A DNA stretch of 64,000 nt from Enoplolaimus lenunculus (Eukaryota > Nematoda > Enoplea > Enoplida > Thoracostomopsidae), in contig JASANG010001017.1 of NCBI GenBank assembly GCA_030248215.1, positions 1 to 64,000 on the forward strand, written 5' to 3'. Position numbers and translations under genes: made by a program. Under the pieces are notes generated by a model. It saw only the letters and a list, made by a program, of their open reading frames with translations, was not told the origin of the DNA and did not search any database. Positions 22,258-35,600 of the stretch are shown piece after piece. How positions within the stretch are numbered: position 1 is the first letter of the stretch; each line of letters opens with the position of its first letter.

Positions 22258-25200
22258 GTAAGTTTATTTTTGTTTTAATCAATGTTTTAACTCTTGAAAG
22301 TTGAACTTATGTACAATTTATCCTACGGACTTACACTTAGGTTTAGTCTATTAAGACTTTAGGCTTCGGCTAACGTTTCGAACACGTTTACATAAAACAC
22401 TTTACTTAAACATAAGCCTAAGAATAAAGCCTAGGCCTTAATCTTAAATGCGGGGGGGAAGTGTCAAAAGCCGAAAGCTTGATTTATTCTCAAATAGAGT
22501 AAGAAATTTATTCTCAAATAGAGTAAGAAAGTAAGAAACATGAATTCAAACGTAAACATAAATTTTAATAGATCACTAACAATGAATCCGACAGGTAAAA
22601 CGTTTTGCATTGCAAATAATGACGCCACATCTAAAGACAGTATAAAAATTCGTTATTGCTGAAAGTGTATTGCTTTTTTAGAGTCGTTGCTCGTCGAATT
22701 ATGCATCTAAATATCTATATACGGTCCTTTTGTTTTGGTTTAACTGATACTGTGGGTTGGGTTGATTTTATCAACCACCGTTGCAAAAATATTTAAGCGC
22801 CACCAGAGCTTCCTGCTCCTCTACACATCTACCCACATAAACAGCAAAACTTAGGCTTACGCTAGTCTGGAATACAAGCTCTGGCGCAGGCAAAACTTTA
22901 GAGTTAAATTAAACTTTTCCTAAGCCTAAGGCCTATTCGTAAAATATAAAAGAATGTGAACAAGATACGGCTGCTTGTTTACCGTAACAATTAACCCCTT
23001 CTCACATTGAGTTGCCTATAGGCAACTCAGCGCAGTGTATATACGTTAAATTGTATGTATCGCACCGTGTTTAACAATTGCAACACGTATACGTAGTACT
23101 AAATCACCACAAGACGTGAGAGCCCCCTCAGGCTCGAGCGTCAATCTCCTATAGCTGAGTGGTGATGGTATACGCCTCCCACTCCAGTCAGTAGAGTTCG
23201 AATCCTAGCATAAAAGTAGGTCTCAGGGGAAATAGAAAATATTCATGTGAGAAAGGGTTAGGACATGGTACTTTAAACGCACCACAGATTCCAATGTTTA
23301 TACATTATTGTATTTTTCGGCATTTTTAGCTTCGTGAAAGTTCTGGTCATGCGGTAACTGATGATGATGACGGACACTTGGTGTACAAACTTGGTGATAA
23401 ATTGCAGCAGCGATGTAAGCTTTACTGTTAAGTTAATAGTACCGTTCAACTGTGAGTCTTTTGTTGCTTACTCGGGTGAATTTACTCGTTAAATTGGCAG
23501 TGTCGGTGTTTTGATTGCCGTACAGGTGGATGTGCAAAATATTTTGAGTTTGCTGTTGGTCAAACTACATGCGAACATAGTTAGTATTGTAACAACAGCT
23601 GCGTTCACTCGTTCAGCGATTCTCAACATAATACTGATCCCAATAAGAGGTGGTAATAAAAAGTGGGCATCATTATTTTGAGTCCTAATCAATAGCAGTC
23701 CGTATCCCTAATAGCCCATCAGTGGGTATAGCCCATAAGTCTCAATTAGACTTCATTAAAGCGACCAACAGTGGTCTAACCTGCTCAATTATGTAATAGA
23801 CACTCAGACAACTCGCGCATGGCAATCAACAAGAATGTTTCGGAGCAAGACAGTTGTGCCCGAAAAACAATATAAAAAGAAGGATGTTGGGACCAACTGA
23901 CATAGGGTGGATTAAAACTAAATAACAGTCCGTAACCTAATAATAGGGGGTGCCCTCTGGGGAAGAGAAACAAAACAAATATCAGATCCACATATTCGGG
24001 TCAGTACAGTAGAGTGTACTATGAGTAACCGAAATATACATTGCGCAGTGTTTAAGTAATACATGCCTCACAGGCCACGACCTCAAAGGTAATGCTCCTA
24101 AAAGCTGAGCGGAGATGGTGTATGCCTTCTCTCGAGAGACTGGTGTTTGAGTTTTAGTTTTAATATAGGTTTCTGATGAAATAGAAAATATTTATGCAGG
24201 AAAGAGTTACCTATTAATTTTATTTACTTTAAGAATTTTTTTCAAAGCAATCGGAGACGCCACGTCAACGTGCCCATATGACTAGCTTCCTGGCCCGTAG
24301 CCAGCTCACCTCGATGTTTCGTCATCGAGCGAAACAAGATTCAGTTTTAATTGAGGTGTATCTAAGTTTAATATTTTCGTGCAAATTTTTTGGCAGAGGC
24401 TTAGGTTTCAGTTTCAGACCAAGTTTCATGGGGCTATCCGCACTGAATATAAAATGAACTCAAAACAAAATCCATGAAGATTTAAAATAATACTGTATAG
24501 TTTCACATCTTTGCGGTTTATTTATTACAGATGAAATTATAAAAACACTTGGTGAAGGCACGTTTGGAAAAGTGATCGAAGTCAAAGATTTACAAAGCGG
24601 GTAAGCAAATCAAAAATTTAGATGCTACTTGAGGTTCCGATGTTGGTTCTAAATCCAACTTCACAGTAACATGTGTGTACCCGGTAAACGCTTTTGGGCT
24701 TATGCGTTATGGATATTGAAGTTTGTGGGCTTCATTCAACTAATAACTTATAGAATTTTCTTCATGCAATAACGTCCCACAATCAGTGCCGCGCCGAGAG
24801 TATTCCAAACCCACAACCTGTAAGATGGGCCCGTTGCGAAACAAGCGATTAGCCAGCCGCATTTAAAATTTTTTTGAACCCGTATGGCCAATCGGTTTTG
24901 TTGCGACCACTGGAATGTGAGCAGGGACCCTGCAAAAACTACCTTGTGGTAACCGCGACAAAGTTCACCATACCCCAGCAATCGTCAGGCTCGTCTGGTT
25001 TCGACGGCTATCTAAGTATAGATATTTTTCACGGCTACTCATCAATTAACGCTAAACTCTTAGTATACATTAATGTTTTCAGGTCAAACAGGCGATTTGC
25101 ACTGAAAATCATCAAGAACATTCCTAAGTATCGTGAAGCGGCAAAACTTGAAATTAATGTGCTCAAGAAAATCAAAGAACGCGATCCTGAGGGCAGACGG

Positions 25201-28200
25201 TAAGCACATCTACAAGTTCCAATTGAAATAAATTTATCAAAAGAGTTCATATCTTTCAAATATTTCACGCGTGTTTTCAACTAAATATTAAGAATACTTG
25301 AAATTTGTTCACATTTCGCTTGTTCACTTGCTGAGCAGCGTTTTATAAGTGTTTTCAACTGGTGGTGTGTCCCAGAGTTGAATGGTTTATATAAGGCACC
25401 GAGAAATAGGATTGCTAGCGATTAATAGTTAACAACAGTATGGCGAATCCTGAAATTGCTAACAGACGCAGGGCGTGCGCAAATTTCAGAACAAAATCTG
25501 AACGTAAATCTTTGTGCCGTTGATCTTTGCCCGGAGAGGGCGGGTGGTCACCGTCTTGGAAAGTGAGTATTAATCAAGGTGTTTATGCTTGTTGAACGCT
25601 TAGGATTTGAGCTTGCGCAATATATATAGATATATATACATATATACATATACACTAACTATCTAACTTGGATACGGGACCAAAAGTTATGACGCATATT
25701 TTGATTCAAAGAGCTTCTTCATGTTGGTGATAAACTGCAAAGATTTGTCTAGCTAAGTCTTGTTAATTTTATTGCAAATTTCTAATTTTTCATGCATAAT
25801 GTTTAGACTATGCATTCAAATGCGAGATTACTTCGACTATCACGGTCACATTTGTCTATCGTTTGATTTACTTGGACTTAGCGTTTTCGATTTTATGGTA
25901 TGTTACAAAAATTTCATTCAAGCAATGAAAGTTAAAGACTATGTACAGTAAAAACAGTGCGAATAATATCCCTCAAAAATCACACATCTCATTTGAAGTT
26001 TTAAACTTTAGCACATGAAATATTTTTTGTACAGCAACACTAAGCATGAATCTAGGTTATCTAAAGATAAGTGTGAACTTAGCCTTATCCAAGCGACGAC
26101 CACAAGCAAGCGGCTTTGTTCACAACGTGTTCTACGCATTTGCTCAATTTTTTGCGTCTCCACAAGCGTAAAACACACCAACTTGTCTATGGCAAAAAAG
26201 TTATCGCCACTGTTATTTCTTCTATATTTACTCATAGCTAAGCAATTAGCATTAATTTGATGTCTTAGCGAGTGCTGCAATATAAGGTAACGTATACGAC
26301 AAAGATTACGTTGGGGTCTTGAAGATAAAAATACAAGTGTATTAATTGGAAGACATTTAATGCGTACACAGATTGCATCGATAGCAAACCAATCACATTA
26401 AGACTTCCTTTTGCTTGCTTTTGAGCTGCTAGAAAAACAGTTTTTAATGCTACAGAAAATCAACAATTATCATCCGTATCCAATGGATCAAGTGCGTCAC
26501 ATTTCGTACCAAGTCTGCTACGCAATACAGTGTACGTTAGTAATCAGCTACATTTTTATACTGTTATTAGTTTTGTGCGTTTGTATAACTTTCCGAAAGT
26601 TGAAATCAGAACAAAAATTATACTCATAACTTTTTAGTGTCATATACAAAATACAATAGCGCCGTTACACTTATATTGGACACCATTTGCCAGCTGATTT
26701 TAGATAAAATAAACAAGAAGGTGCAACCACACACAGAAGTAAAACCTACTGCGACCGAAAATGAAGAAAACTTTCGTAGTCAAAATTATGTTAGAGTTTT
26801 CATCCATTAAAAGTTAGAAATGCTACAATTAGGGATCAACAATGTATCATAGTCTAAACACTCTTACCCATAGACAAGGGGAAAGGGGCGCCTCGGGGAC
26901 TAAGCCCCCCTGGACAATTACTGCCCACCCTAGAAAATTTTCAACTTTGATTGAACGTCATTAAAACCCTTGAATGCCCTTCCTGAAAAATTCTTAGCCC
27001 CCGCCCTATACTCAAAATAATATTTCTAATATTTAAGAAAAAATTTGTTACATTTGAGAAATATGATTAGCAAAGTGCACTTGAAAAGTATTTCTGTTAT
27101 AACAGAAATGTTTTCAAAAAACGTTTTGAAATAAAGTCTGAAAATAAACGTTTTCCAGTTATTTTTAGAAAAACTGTCTTAAATATCACCAAAACTTTTC
27201 AGATTTGCCACAGAAAACACTTTTCTGAATAAATTCAGAAATACTTTTTTGTGTGTAGCAAGGTGAGCTGGCTACGGGCCTCTAAACACCATTTTGTGAT
27301 GTTTTGAATGTGTCATTCACTTGAACGCCATTTATTTTCCATTTGTTATAATTAATCGATTTAATTCCTGAATATGGAATAGGTGAAATATCCGTATGGA
27401 CAGCTTCCAACCTTATAGATTTATTTATGACATCGTTATAGTTTTGCACGAAATGATGCTTACACACACAGATCTGAAGCCAGAGAATGTGCTGTTTATA
27501 TGCAACGACTACGACGTTGTACATGATACTCGAAAGGTAAGTGTACCAAGAAATGCTTCAGTAACAACTAGCGGATCCAGAACTTTCTAGCAATGGTCTC
27601 GCAATATATTGTGAACCAAAGTTAGTATGCATGCAAATGAGAAGCCAAACGCCATTATTAGTCCCCTTCAAATTCGCACGACTACAACAAATATAAAAAA
27701 ATTTAGTTAGAGACATTGAAATTTTATCACAAAAGTTTTCAGGTGCACACATCAGCTACTGAAAACTAAGCACTGCTATTCATAAGGCAACGCATTTTCT
27801 CGAGATTCCAGGAGTTAAAATTTCATTTTTTATGAAACAAATTTCAGGTTATTGCTTTTAAGTTAATTTCAACAAATAAGTCGTAGAAATGCGTGTGTTC
27901 AAAATGATGCATACTTTCACAACATTTTCGCTAAATGTTGCATTACATCACTTCACAGTGATTCATTAAATTAAGCGCAGGTTTAAAGTAAGCAGATATT
28001 AAATCCTTCAAATTTAGGATACTTTATGAAATGCAAGTAATTTTCAGAAAAAAGAATATCGAGTCGTTAAAAATACTGACGTTCGCATGATTGATTTCGG
28101 GTCGGCAACGTTTGATCACGAGCATCATAGTACTGTGATTTCAACACGACATTACAGAGCACCTGAAGTGATTTTGGGTAAACTATATTCATAGTTTTTA

Positions 28201-30858
28201 TGCGCTCGTTTATGCATCTGTTAAGTTTTGTATGACTTGTAACACGCTAAATGGTGGTCATTCCTTTGCAAAACGAAAGACAGCTGTATGCTTTTAAAAC
28301 ATACAGATCTCCAAATATATTCAAACCTTGCATTTTCCATGCCCCAAAACGTTAAGCTGGCAACATGTTTGTTTAGCCTATTTCGTTTTATGTCATGTTT
28401 GGTACATTTCACTCCACCAAGTAAACACATAAATTATTGATATGGGGGATGATGTAGGGCAAAGCTATGTGCGCAAGAAGGAGGTATAAATATGTGAATG
28501 TGATAATTGCCCAACATCGGATGAAAATGTGCCAGGGTGCAAACGAAGGTGAAAACCCCGGAGTAGGAACCGCAGGTCCACTAATTATGTTGGAGCCGGA
28601 ACCATAGGTTCACACAATGTGTTTGAGCCAGAACTGTAAGTTGAGCAAAATTAGGCAATTAAATTGCTGTTGAATTCGTTAATTAAAAACAACAACAATC
28701 GGTAAATTGTTGTCACAAATTTGTTTTTAGCTGCTTTTTGATAAATCTTAGCAATTAAACTTTCCAAATTGCAATAAAGAGTTACATTACGCTGTTGAGG
28801 TTCAGATTTAATATTTATACCGTTACAAAACATTTTTAATTTTAATTTGATATATAGCATTTTCATTAAAATTATTCACAAATTTCAGAGCTTGGCTGGT
28901 CTCAACCTTGTGATGTATGGAGTATTGGATGTATTATATTTGAACTTTACCTTGGAATAACCTTATTTCAGGTAAGAGTAAAACATATTTCATTGAAGGT
29001 AGACGTCCTATATCCATAATAAACAATACTTTGTGGTTCAATAATGAAGAAAAATTTAGTCTAGAATGTAAGCCTACTCTTTTACAGACCCTCCAGAAAC
29101 CGGGACGGCCCTAAAAGTAACATAAACCATGACGATTATTGCTATACGCAATAGCTTTAAAATTATGGAGAAAGATAAATAATGACATTTTATAAATCCA
29201 GAAGTATAAACAATAAAGTATAAATGCAGATGACAACTAAAATTTATATCGAAATCAGTAGCAACGGCCGATCCAGAAATTTCTGACGGCGAAGCGGAAG
29301 CCAAAATTAAAATATTTAGATCTATCATATTGCTAATTTCTCATCAATTGTTTCACGCAGAAAAATGCGAGAAAAATTTCGCGATCATGTGTTAAATTGC
29401 AAAATTGCAAAACTTTGGTTCGTGTGCTTGTTCCCGCACGAAAAGATTACTTAAAATCGTAACTTAAGATGGCAATATTGCCGTCTCGTGTGCTATTCGC
29501 TCCTGGCTCGTTCATCAGATCACTTTCACAACGCTTGTAAACAAGCACTATAGAGAACTCGTGCTAGTTATGCTCAATTATTAAAAGAGTCATTTTGTCT
29601 ATTGACAGACTCATGAAAATCGCGAGCATATGGCAATGATGGAACGCATTTTGGGGCCTCTTCCGTATAGAATGTGCCGTAGGACAAAGTAAGTGTTTAT
29701 AAAAAATGTTACCGTTGTTTATCGACCGCATATCCACGCCCCACACGTCGCCTTGAGGGGTTTCGGGCACCTGAAGGGTACCCGACAAAACCGATCAGCC
29801 ATTGTGAGTTTAAACACTTTGCCCTGACGACGCCATTGAGGTTAATCACCTCGTTATTCACTCTTATTTAAGTTCTCAGTCTGCTCTTCAGCGAAGTTTC
29901 CTTCGCAATTATATATATCACCCCAAGTATGTTCCCTCTCATTCATAGAACGGCTGTTACGTCACTGGATAATACTTCGTAGGGGCCCAATTTCTTACGT
30001 TACGAGGTGAACCTAGGATACCCTAGCCGCAGTACTGGCTTTATGTATTAGGGAAAATTCTTCTTTTGAGCGAAACTATTAAACGGGAATTCACTGTTTA
30101 AGCCTTAGATCGAGTTAAAATTGCAAAGCCATGATTATACTTAATAGAACTCGCTTAACTTCAATCAGTACTTTAAAGTAAAACGTAAAACGACAAAATA
30201 GTTTGTTTTTAATTTTGACATCTGTGAATAAAGTAAAATATCTGTATCTAACTTAAAATCGATAAAGGCTGCACCATAAGGGTTATACTGCACTTTACTG
30301 AGCAGGATGCCGGTGCGCGTCGCCGTACGCCGTCGGGCAGTAATTTTTAATAAAAACGTTTTACAACGCCGCGGGTTGGCGCCCGGTGGCAACCAGCGGT
30401 GCGCGGCGAGTATAGCGCAACCCTAACACTTCAGGACCAAATACTTCTACCATGGCCGGTTGGACTGGGATGAAAAAAGTGAAGAAGGCTGTTATGTCCG
30501 AGAAAATTGTAAACCGCTTCGGGTACGTATTTAGTAGCATTATGCGTTTGCATAATCAAATCATTACTCTATGCATTCATGTAAATGATCGAAATCGAAA
30601 GGTGAAAATAATGCTTAAGGTAAATTTAATATTAAAGTAAGCATTTGAATCAATACTTAGGTATACCCAGCAACTTTTAAAACTGCCATGTAGAACTGGT
30701 TTCAGAGGTATTTACTCAGCAACGACGAAGAACATTTGGAACTGTTTGATTTGATTAGTATGATGCTTGAATACGAACCGACAGCTCGGATTAAGCTACA
30801 TGAAGCTCTAGCACATCCGTTTTTCAAACGTTTGCCACAACATTTGAGGTATAGTTAA
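19984..30858 (+). CDS. LAMMER dual-specificity protein kinase (Doa/CLK family), 12 exons
   Basis: Orthologue of Drosophila Doa and vertebrate CLK1-4, nuclear kinases that phosphorylate RS-domain splicing factors. Exons: 19984-22257, 23330-23414, 24531-24600, 25083-25199, 25807-25897, 26456-26531, 27442-27536, 28048-28177, 28889-28971, 29609-29688, 30435-30522, 30706-30858. All introns are GT/AG, and phases join in one frame to give 1113 aa. Catalytic parts in order: glycine loop LGEGTFGKV (793-801), ATP lysine in FALKII (K818), HTDLKPEN (913-920), DFGSATF (D952) and the family signature [11 protein letters not shown] (1013-1023). An in-frame stop upstream at 19972 supports the ATG at 19984. 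The protein is about twice the length of human CLKs because of its N-terminal extension; long isoforms are known for Doa. The final exon could be extended by splicing at 30849, but a stop follows at once at 30856. Confidence 0.93.
20374..20451 (+). repeat. (CAA)n repeat encoding poly-glutamine
   Basis: Almost pure CAA codons broken by one CGA (Arg). The single-codon purity suggests a length-variable site. Confidence 0.85.
22991..23260. mobile_element. TTAA-type MITE containing a tRNA-like promoter, in kinase intron 1
   Basis: The left end is TTAACCCCTTCTCACAT and the right end is ATGTGAGAAAGGGTTA, so the ends are inverted repeats next to TTA(A), as in piggyBac-like elements. Inside are a hairpin at 23009-23028 and an A-box-like TAGCTGAGTGGTG (23152-23164), followed ~40 bases on by a B-box AGTTCGAATCC (23195-23205). 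This is the layout of a Pol III internal promoter. Related copies: 30913-31184 (full), 24075-24206 (right half), 2070-2135 (left end). Confidence 0.7.
23634..24009. mobile_element. TA-flanked MITE, second copy, in kinase intron 2
   Basis: Same family as 15985-16429, sharing CAATAAGAGG at the left, AATAACAGTCCGTAACC in the interior and TATTCGGGTCAGTACAG at the right. TA flanks both ends. The left terminus is slightly shortened. Confidence 0.75.
24075..24206. mobile_element. Right-half fragment of the tRNA-like MITE
   Basis: Keeps an A-box-like AAGCTGAGCGGAGATGG, a weak B-box-like region and the GAAATAGAAAATATTTATG end seen in 22991-23260. Confidence 0.5.
24291..24313 (-). repeat. Short repeat in inverted orientation to 27261-27281
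   Basis: GGCCCGTAGCCAGCTCACCT is the exact reverse complement of the sequence at 27261-27280. These are probably the ends of two copies of one element in kinase introns 2 and 6. Confidence 0.5.
26870..27281. repeat. Probable transposon remnant in kinase intron 6
   Basis: Starts GC-rich (GGGGCGCCTCGGGGAC), is AT-rich inside and ends with the repeat shared with 24291-24313. Exact borders and family are unknown. Confidence 0.35.
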
Positions 30859-30912
30859 TACAAAAATGTTTAATTGCAGTCTTTAATGCAAAAATTTTCA
30901 ATTTAACTATTG

Positions 30913-31184
30913 ATAACTCCTTCTCATATAGAGTTGACATTTGACTATGACCAACTCAGCGCAATGTGTGAAAGTAAAATAATTCACACACTTAATACTA
31001 CCCATATATGTATTACAAAATCTCCACAAGAGGTGAGAGCACCATTGGACTCTAGCGTAGAACTACTATAGCTGAGTGGTGTTGTTAAACGCTTCCCAGC
31101 ACAGTTTCCATTGTTCTAATTCTAGTTTGAAATTGATACTAACTTTCAGATGAATTAGGAAATATTCATATGAGAAAGGGATAA
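30913..31184. mobile_element. TTAA-type MITE with tRNA-like boxes, downstream of the kinase
   Basis: Ends are CTCCTTCTCATAT and ATATGAGAAAGGG. The A-box TAGCTGAGTGGT is intact at 31069-31080 and the B-box (about 31110-31122) is degraded. Same family as 22991-23260. Confidence 0.65.
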
Positions 31185-32680
31185 CGAAGCCCATGTTTAA
31201 CGATTTAAACCTAAACTATGCAAACGTATTTCATATTAAAGAATAACACCTTCCCGCAGTAATAAACGTTGCAAGGGTAACTAAAGCAGAAATTGCATGA
31301 ATGCGAACTTGTTGCACCACTTTAGCATTAAAGGTTTACTAACAAGCCTTAGGCAGTATATATTGGTAAAAACGCAAACACACGCTTTACATATGAAAAC
31401 TGCTAACCATACAAGGGTCAGAAGCAGAACAAAATTCGAAGGTTAACCTATGTCGAAACCTATGTCAACTTCTAAGGTGGAACCAAAGTCCCTAACTATT
31501 AAAATCCATACTTTTCAGGTGCCATGAAATGGACCGAACCGTATAAGTAAAAACGCCAAGTAAAAATAGCGTTTATTTCGAACGCTGACAAACTGTTTAC
31601 TGAACAATGAAATTGAAAGGTACCCATTAGATACCTTGTTATTAGTGGAAAAACGGTATACGACTATTGTTCCAGTTCAAGCCAAACGACGTGATTCGAT
31701 ATTCTTAAACAATATTTTCACCGTTAATTGCTAGTCTGAAATTGTCTAGTCATTTTTTATTGTTTTTGTTTAATAAAAAAATACATAATCTTTTCAAACA
31801 CTCATTTAATACGTCTCTGGGGCAGATGTCGCTCAATTAAGTTAAGGGAATTCTCCGTATTTATTTAAATCTTAAGCTATAAAACTAACGAATTAACTCA
31901 TTCTTATCGCCAACGGTTAATGTTTTGCTAATTCCTTCGATAGTTCACTATTCGACGACAACGAATCTGTCCTAGCAAATATTCGAAGGTTATAAAACAG
32001 TGCAATAGCATTCTTTGAATCGTGGTTGATTACCAACAATACAGACAGATCTCCAAATAGCTTCCCCATGATTAAGCCGACACTATAGGGAAAACTGTAG
32101 CTAGAGATTCGTTTCCGTTAAAAATCGATGTCCTTTCTTGCGGTTAATTTTATGCTTTTAGGGCTGACCTTCTGTTCCGGGAAAACAACACAAACAGGCG
32201 TACAGCATACTCAAGTAGCGCTCAAAACACACGTGAACTTATTTATGCACGCCCAAATATTTTTGCAGTTATTTATATCTCAAATTTTGTGTATTTATTC
32301 ATGCACAAATATCATATAATTGCTGTGGGAAATGGCTTTCAGGCAAAACAGTTGAGCTTACGATACTATGGATTAGGTTTGGACTAACTCCTTTCTTTAT
32401 AAAAATTCACTCGCTCAACAAACCAAAAAACTTTAATAAACTTAAATATAAATCAAGCGATATATGACCAATGTGTGACAACAAACTATACATAGATGCA
32501 CAAATTATAATTATTGTCTTTGCAAGATTTTCAGTCGCTTTCCTACTCTTATCCGCATTCCGTAAAGGAAAAAGTAATCAAGAATAAAACAGTTCAATAA
32601 AATTATTCAAAGAACTTTCTGAAATCGTGATCGCTACGGTTTGTCGACGTTACAAACACACAGCCTCCTCTTCAATTTTC
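31185..32680. other. Intergenic space between two convergent genes
   Basis: AT-rich, with no recognised gene or RNA. It should hold the 3' ends of both the kinase and ELP1 transcripts. Confidence 0.6.
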
Positions 32681-35600
32681 TTAAAATTCTCGTTTCTCGG
32701 CATCTGAATAGCAGTTTATGGAACACCAGATCTGTGATGCACGGCAAATATATGCTTAGTGAGTCACATACATTGATTGTTTGACGTTTAAAACATTTTC
32801 CAGCTTGAGTCAGTCGAAAATTTTGGAGCGACCATTACTTCGACTAAAAAGAAAAGCGCTTTTATGCAGTATTAACATATAACGTTACGTAATTCTAGCC
32901 TGACCGATGTGAATAAACGAATCGCGCCATTTATTTTACCAACATAGACTATAGTTTGCCATATTTGGTTTCATCTTCTCAGTGAGTCACTAACTGCATA
33001 CCAGAGTGCAACCGGATGTGAAAAATATCGGAGGCGCAGCCAGAGAGCTGGAGGACAATGAAACTTGCCGGAGCCGGAGCTGAGGTGAAATTAGGTAGTG
33101 AAAATGATAGTTCAATATCTGCAATATGTTGTTGTTTGATTTTACCCTTTTTTGCGAAATTTCATAAATTCTTTCCTGAACATTGCGACAAAAGTAAAAC
33201 GACACACACTAAACAGATAAATTTTGCAAAATTATCCAAAATTTTAATACCGAAATTGCCGGAGTCTCCGTTAAAAATGCTACCGGAGCCGGATTTCCTG
33301 CCGGAGCCAGACCTCCGGTTGTACCCTGCTGCATACAGCTTGCTTCGCTTACAAACATAGTGAAACCAACTCACCGATATTTACTGATAAACCACGCTGT
33401 TCAATGCTTTCAAATGTACTTTGCGCTCCTGATATCTACAAACACACGATTATACAAAAAATATAAGAAATACATTTGTTTCGGAAAGGTTACCATATAA
33501 TTTAAACATGACTATTGTATTAAAATGGACTAAATTACATAAGTTTCAGAAGGATTAAACATCATATAATTTGAATTTGACCACTAAAATGCCAAAATGT
33601 TAATAATAACGTTTTAATTATAAGCAATTTTTTGCATGCATTTTTAATAAAACAGCATAACATACAGTAACACTACGTTTTTAAAACTTACTCTCTCGAG
33701 CATCGGTCCAGGAAGCTCACACGGCTGCCATTCAGTTGGCCAAATATTATCAATCGAACACGTTATTTGTTGCTGTAGATCAGCCATTATCGGATAAATC
33801 GCATCTGCATAGCGTGTGCAACCGTTCCATTGCCTTGAGCTAATAACCAGCGACTTTGTTTGCTCTAAAATAAAATCGAATAAAATAGAGCTTCCATCAT
33901 TTCTTTAGTTTATATGACCATGTATGTAGCAGTCGCGCGTTTATATGTATTTTGCAATTTGCCAATCAATGTTTAAACAAAAGTATAAAAATAATGTTGT
34001 CGTGATTGTAAGCACAAAGTTAACCTTATGTCCAAGAAACAAGGTTAAATCTTCAAAAATAATATGTAGCATTGCGAAATCAACATCATATAAAAATGCT
34101 TTGGTCCATAAAAATGTTGATTCTTCGTAAAATGCGAGTTCCGTTACATGGCCAGAAAACTGCAAACTTCATCTTCCAAAAACGCATTCTGGTAAGAAAT
34201 TCTAATTTCATTACGCCTACAACGTTCGCATTAAGCGAACGTAATAACTAGAACAGACAACACCAGGGTGCAACCGGAATTACAATTTACCGGAACCGGA
34301 ATTTGAAAATTTTACCGGAACCGGAACCGGAAAGTGAAAAATGCATTTCACCAAAAATTTCATTTTAATCTTATTTTTTGCTCTATTATTTGTGAAATAA
34401 CCTTAGTCGAACATAGGTATTTATTTTATTTGTTGTATTTTAGATTTTCGTCGTCGACTGAAGTGAAATCCACCATTAATGGCTTATATTCGGAATACAA
34501 GTGGCTTTCTAAAGAGATTCTTAAAGATTAGCAAAGTTAAAAAAACGGCCAAATTATAACACCGGAATTTTTAAATCCGGTAAAAATTTACCGGAACCGG
34601 AAGGTGAAAAAATGCCGGAACCGGAATTCCGGTTGCACCCTGGACAACACAGCAATGACGTAATAATCAAAGTTACCTTTCCAAGTTTCTACAGTTGAAA
34701 TAAGGCGATGAAGCACTTCAAGTAACGCTAAATCCTCATAAGGTGATCCACGTTTTAGGCTAATACGTTTCTTTTCAGCTTTTTTACGTCGCTTCTCTTT
34801 GGCGCCGCTAAAACAAGTTTCATTTTATTTCTGAAGCATATCAATTCATAATACATTGTAAGCAAACACACTGTTGTATAGGATTTTTATATTTTCTCTT
34901 TCAGCTTACCCACGGGGCGGGGAACTAAAAAATTCGCGTGTTTTTAAATTTCTAATCGGAACCAGAACTTATTGTGAATCTAATTTTAACCGAAATCGCA
35001 ACTCTGTTTGTACCCTGCTTCGACACCCACAATTTACTGCAAATGCCTCCGCTTCGCGCAGTACGTGACTAAGCTCAACAGAATAAAAATACGCGCAAAT
35101 AAAAAACGATCGCCAACCATTAATAAATATACTGAGGATGGACACGTACACGTAGCAAAACATTGTTGCTGTGTAAGCTTAATTTTATAATTTGAAGTTT
35201 AGTGTATTTTGCAGGCCCCCGCCCCGGGTAAAATCCTGGATCCGGAACGTCTCTAGTGTATATTTTAGGCGCCCAATCAGAGAAAAATAATCCGTACAAA
35301 AACGGAAAAGTCAACAGTAATACAAAATTACAGTTTAGTTTTTCAAAATACAGTGGTGTTTTCTGGCCCCAAACTGCCAATTTCTTGTCACTGCCAGTTA
35401 AACAGCAAATTTCAAGCTTGAAAGACACAAAAAATTTTCAAAGGAAGAAATTATAGTACTGTGAATAAGCGACAGTTAAGCGGCAGTTAAATGAAAATTA
35501 AGACAAAGTGCTCTTAGAGTGCTTTGCTGACTTACCTACTCATTTTCGATGATCCACTTTTAATGGATCTTTGTGTTATGGTTGTCACGTCAGTATACGT

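Noticed and set aside
23140-23215. Possible tRNA gene
   Set aside because: A- and B-box-like words are present, but I could not form acceptor and anticodon stems, and the unit sits inside a repeated MITE.
24874-25203. 109-codon open frame spanning a kinase exon
   Set aside because: Only 25083-25199 is exon 4; the rest is intron read-through.
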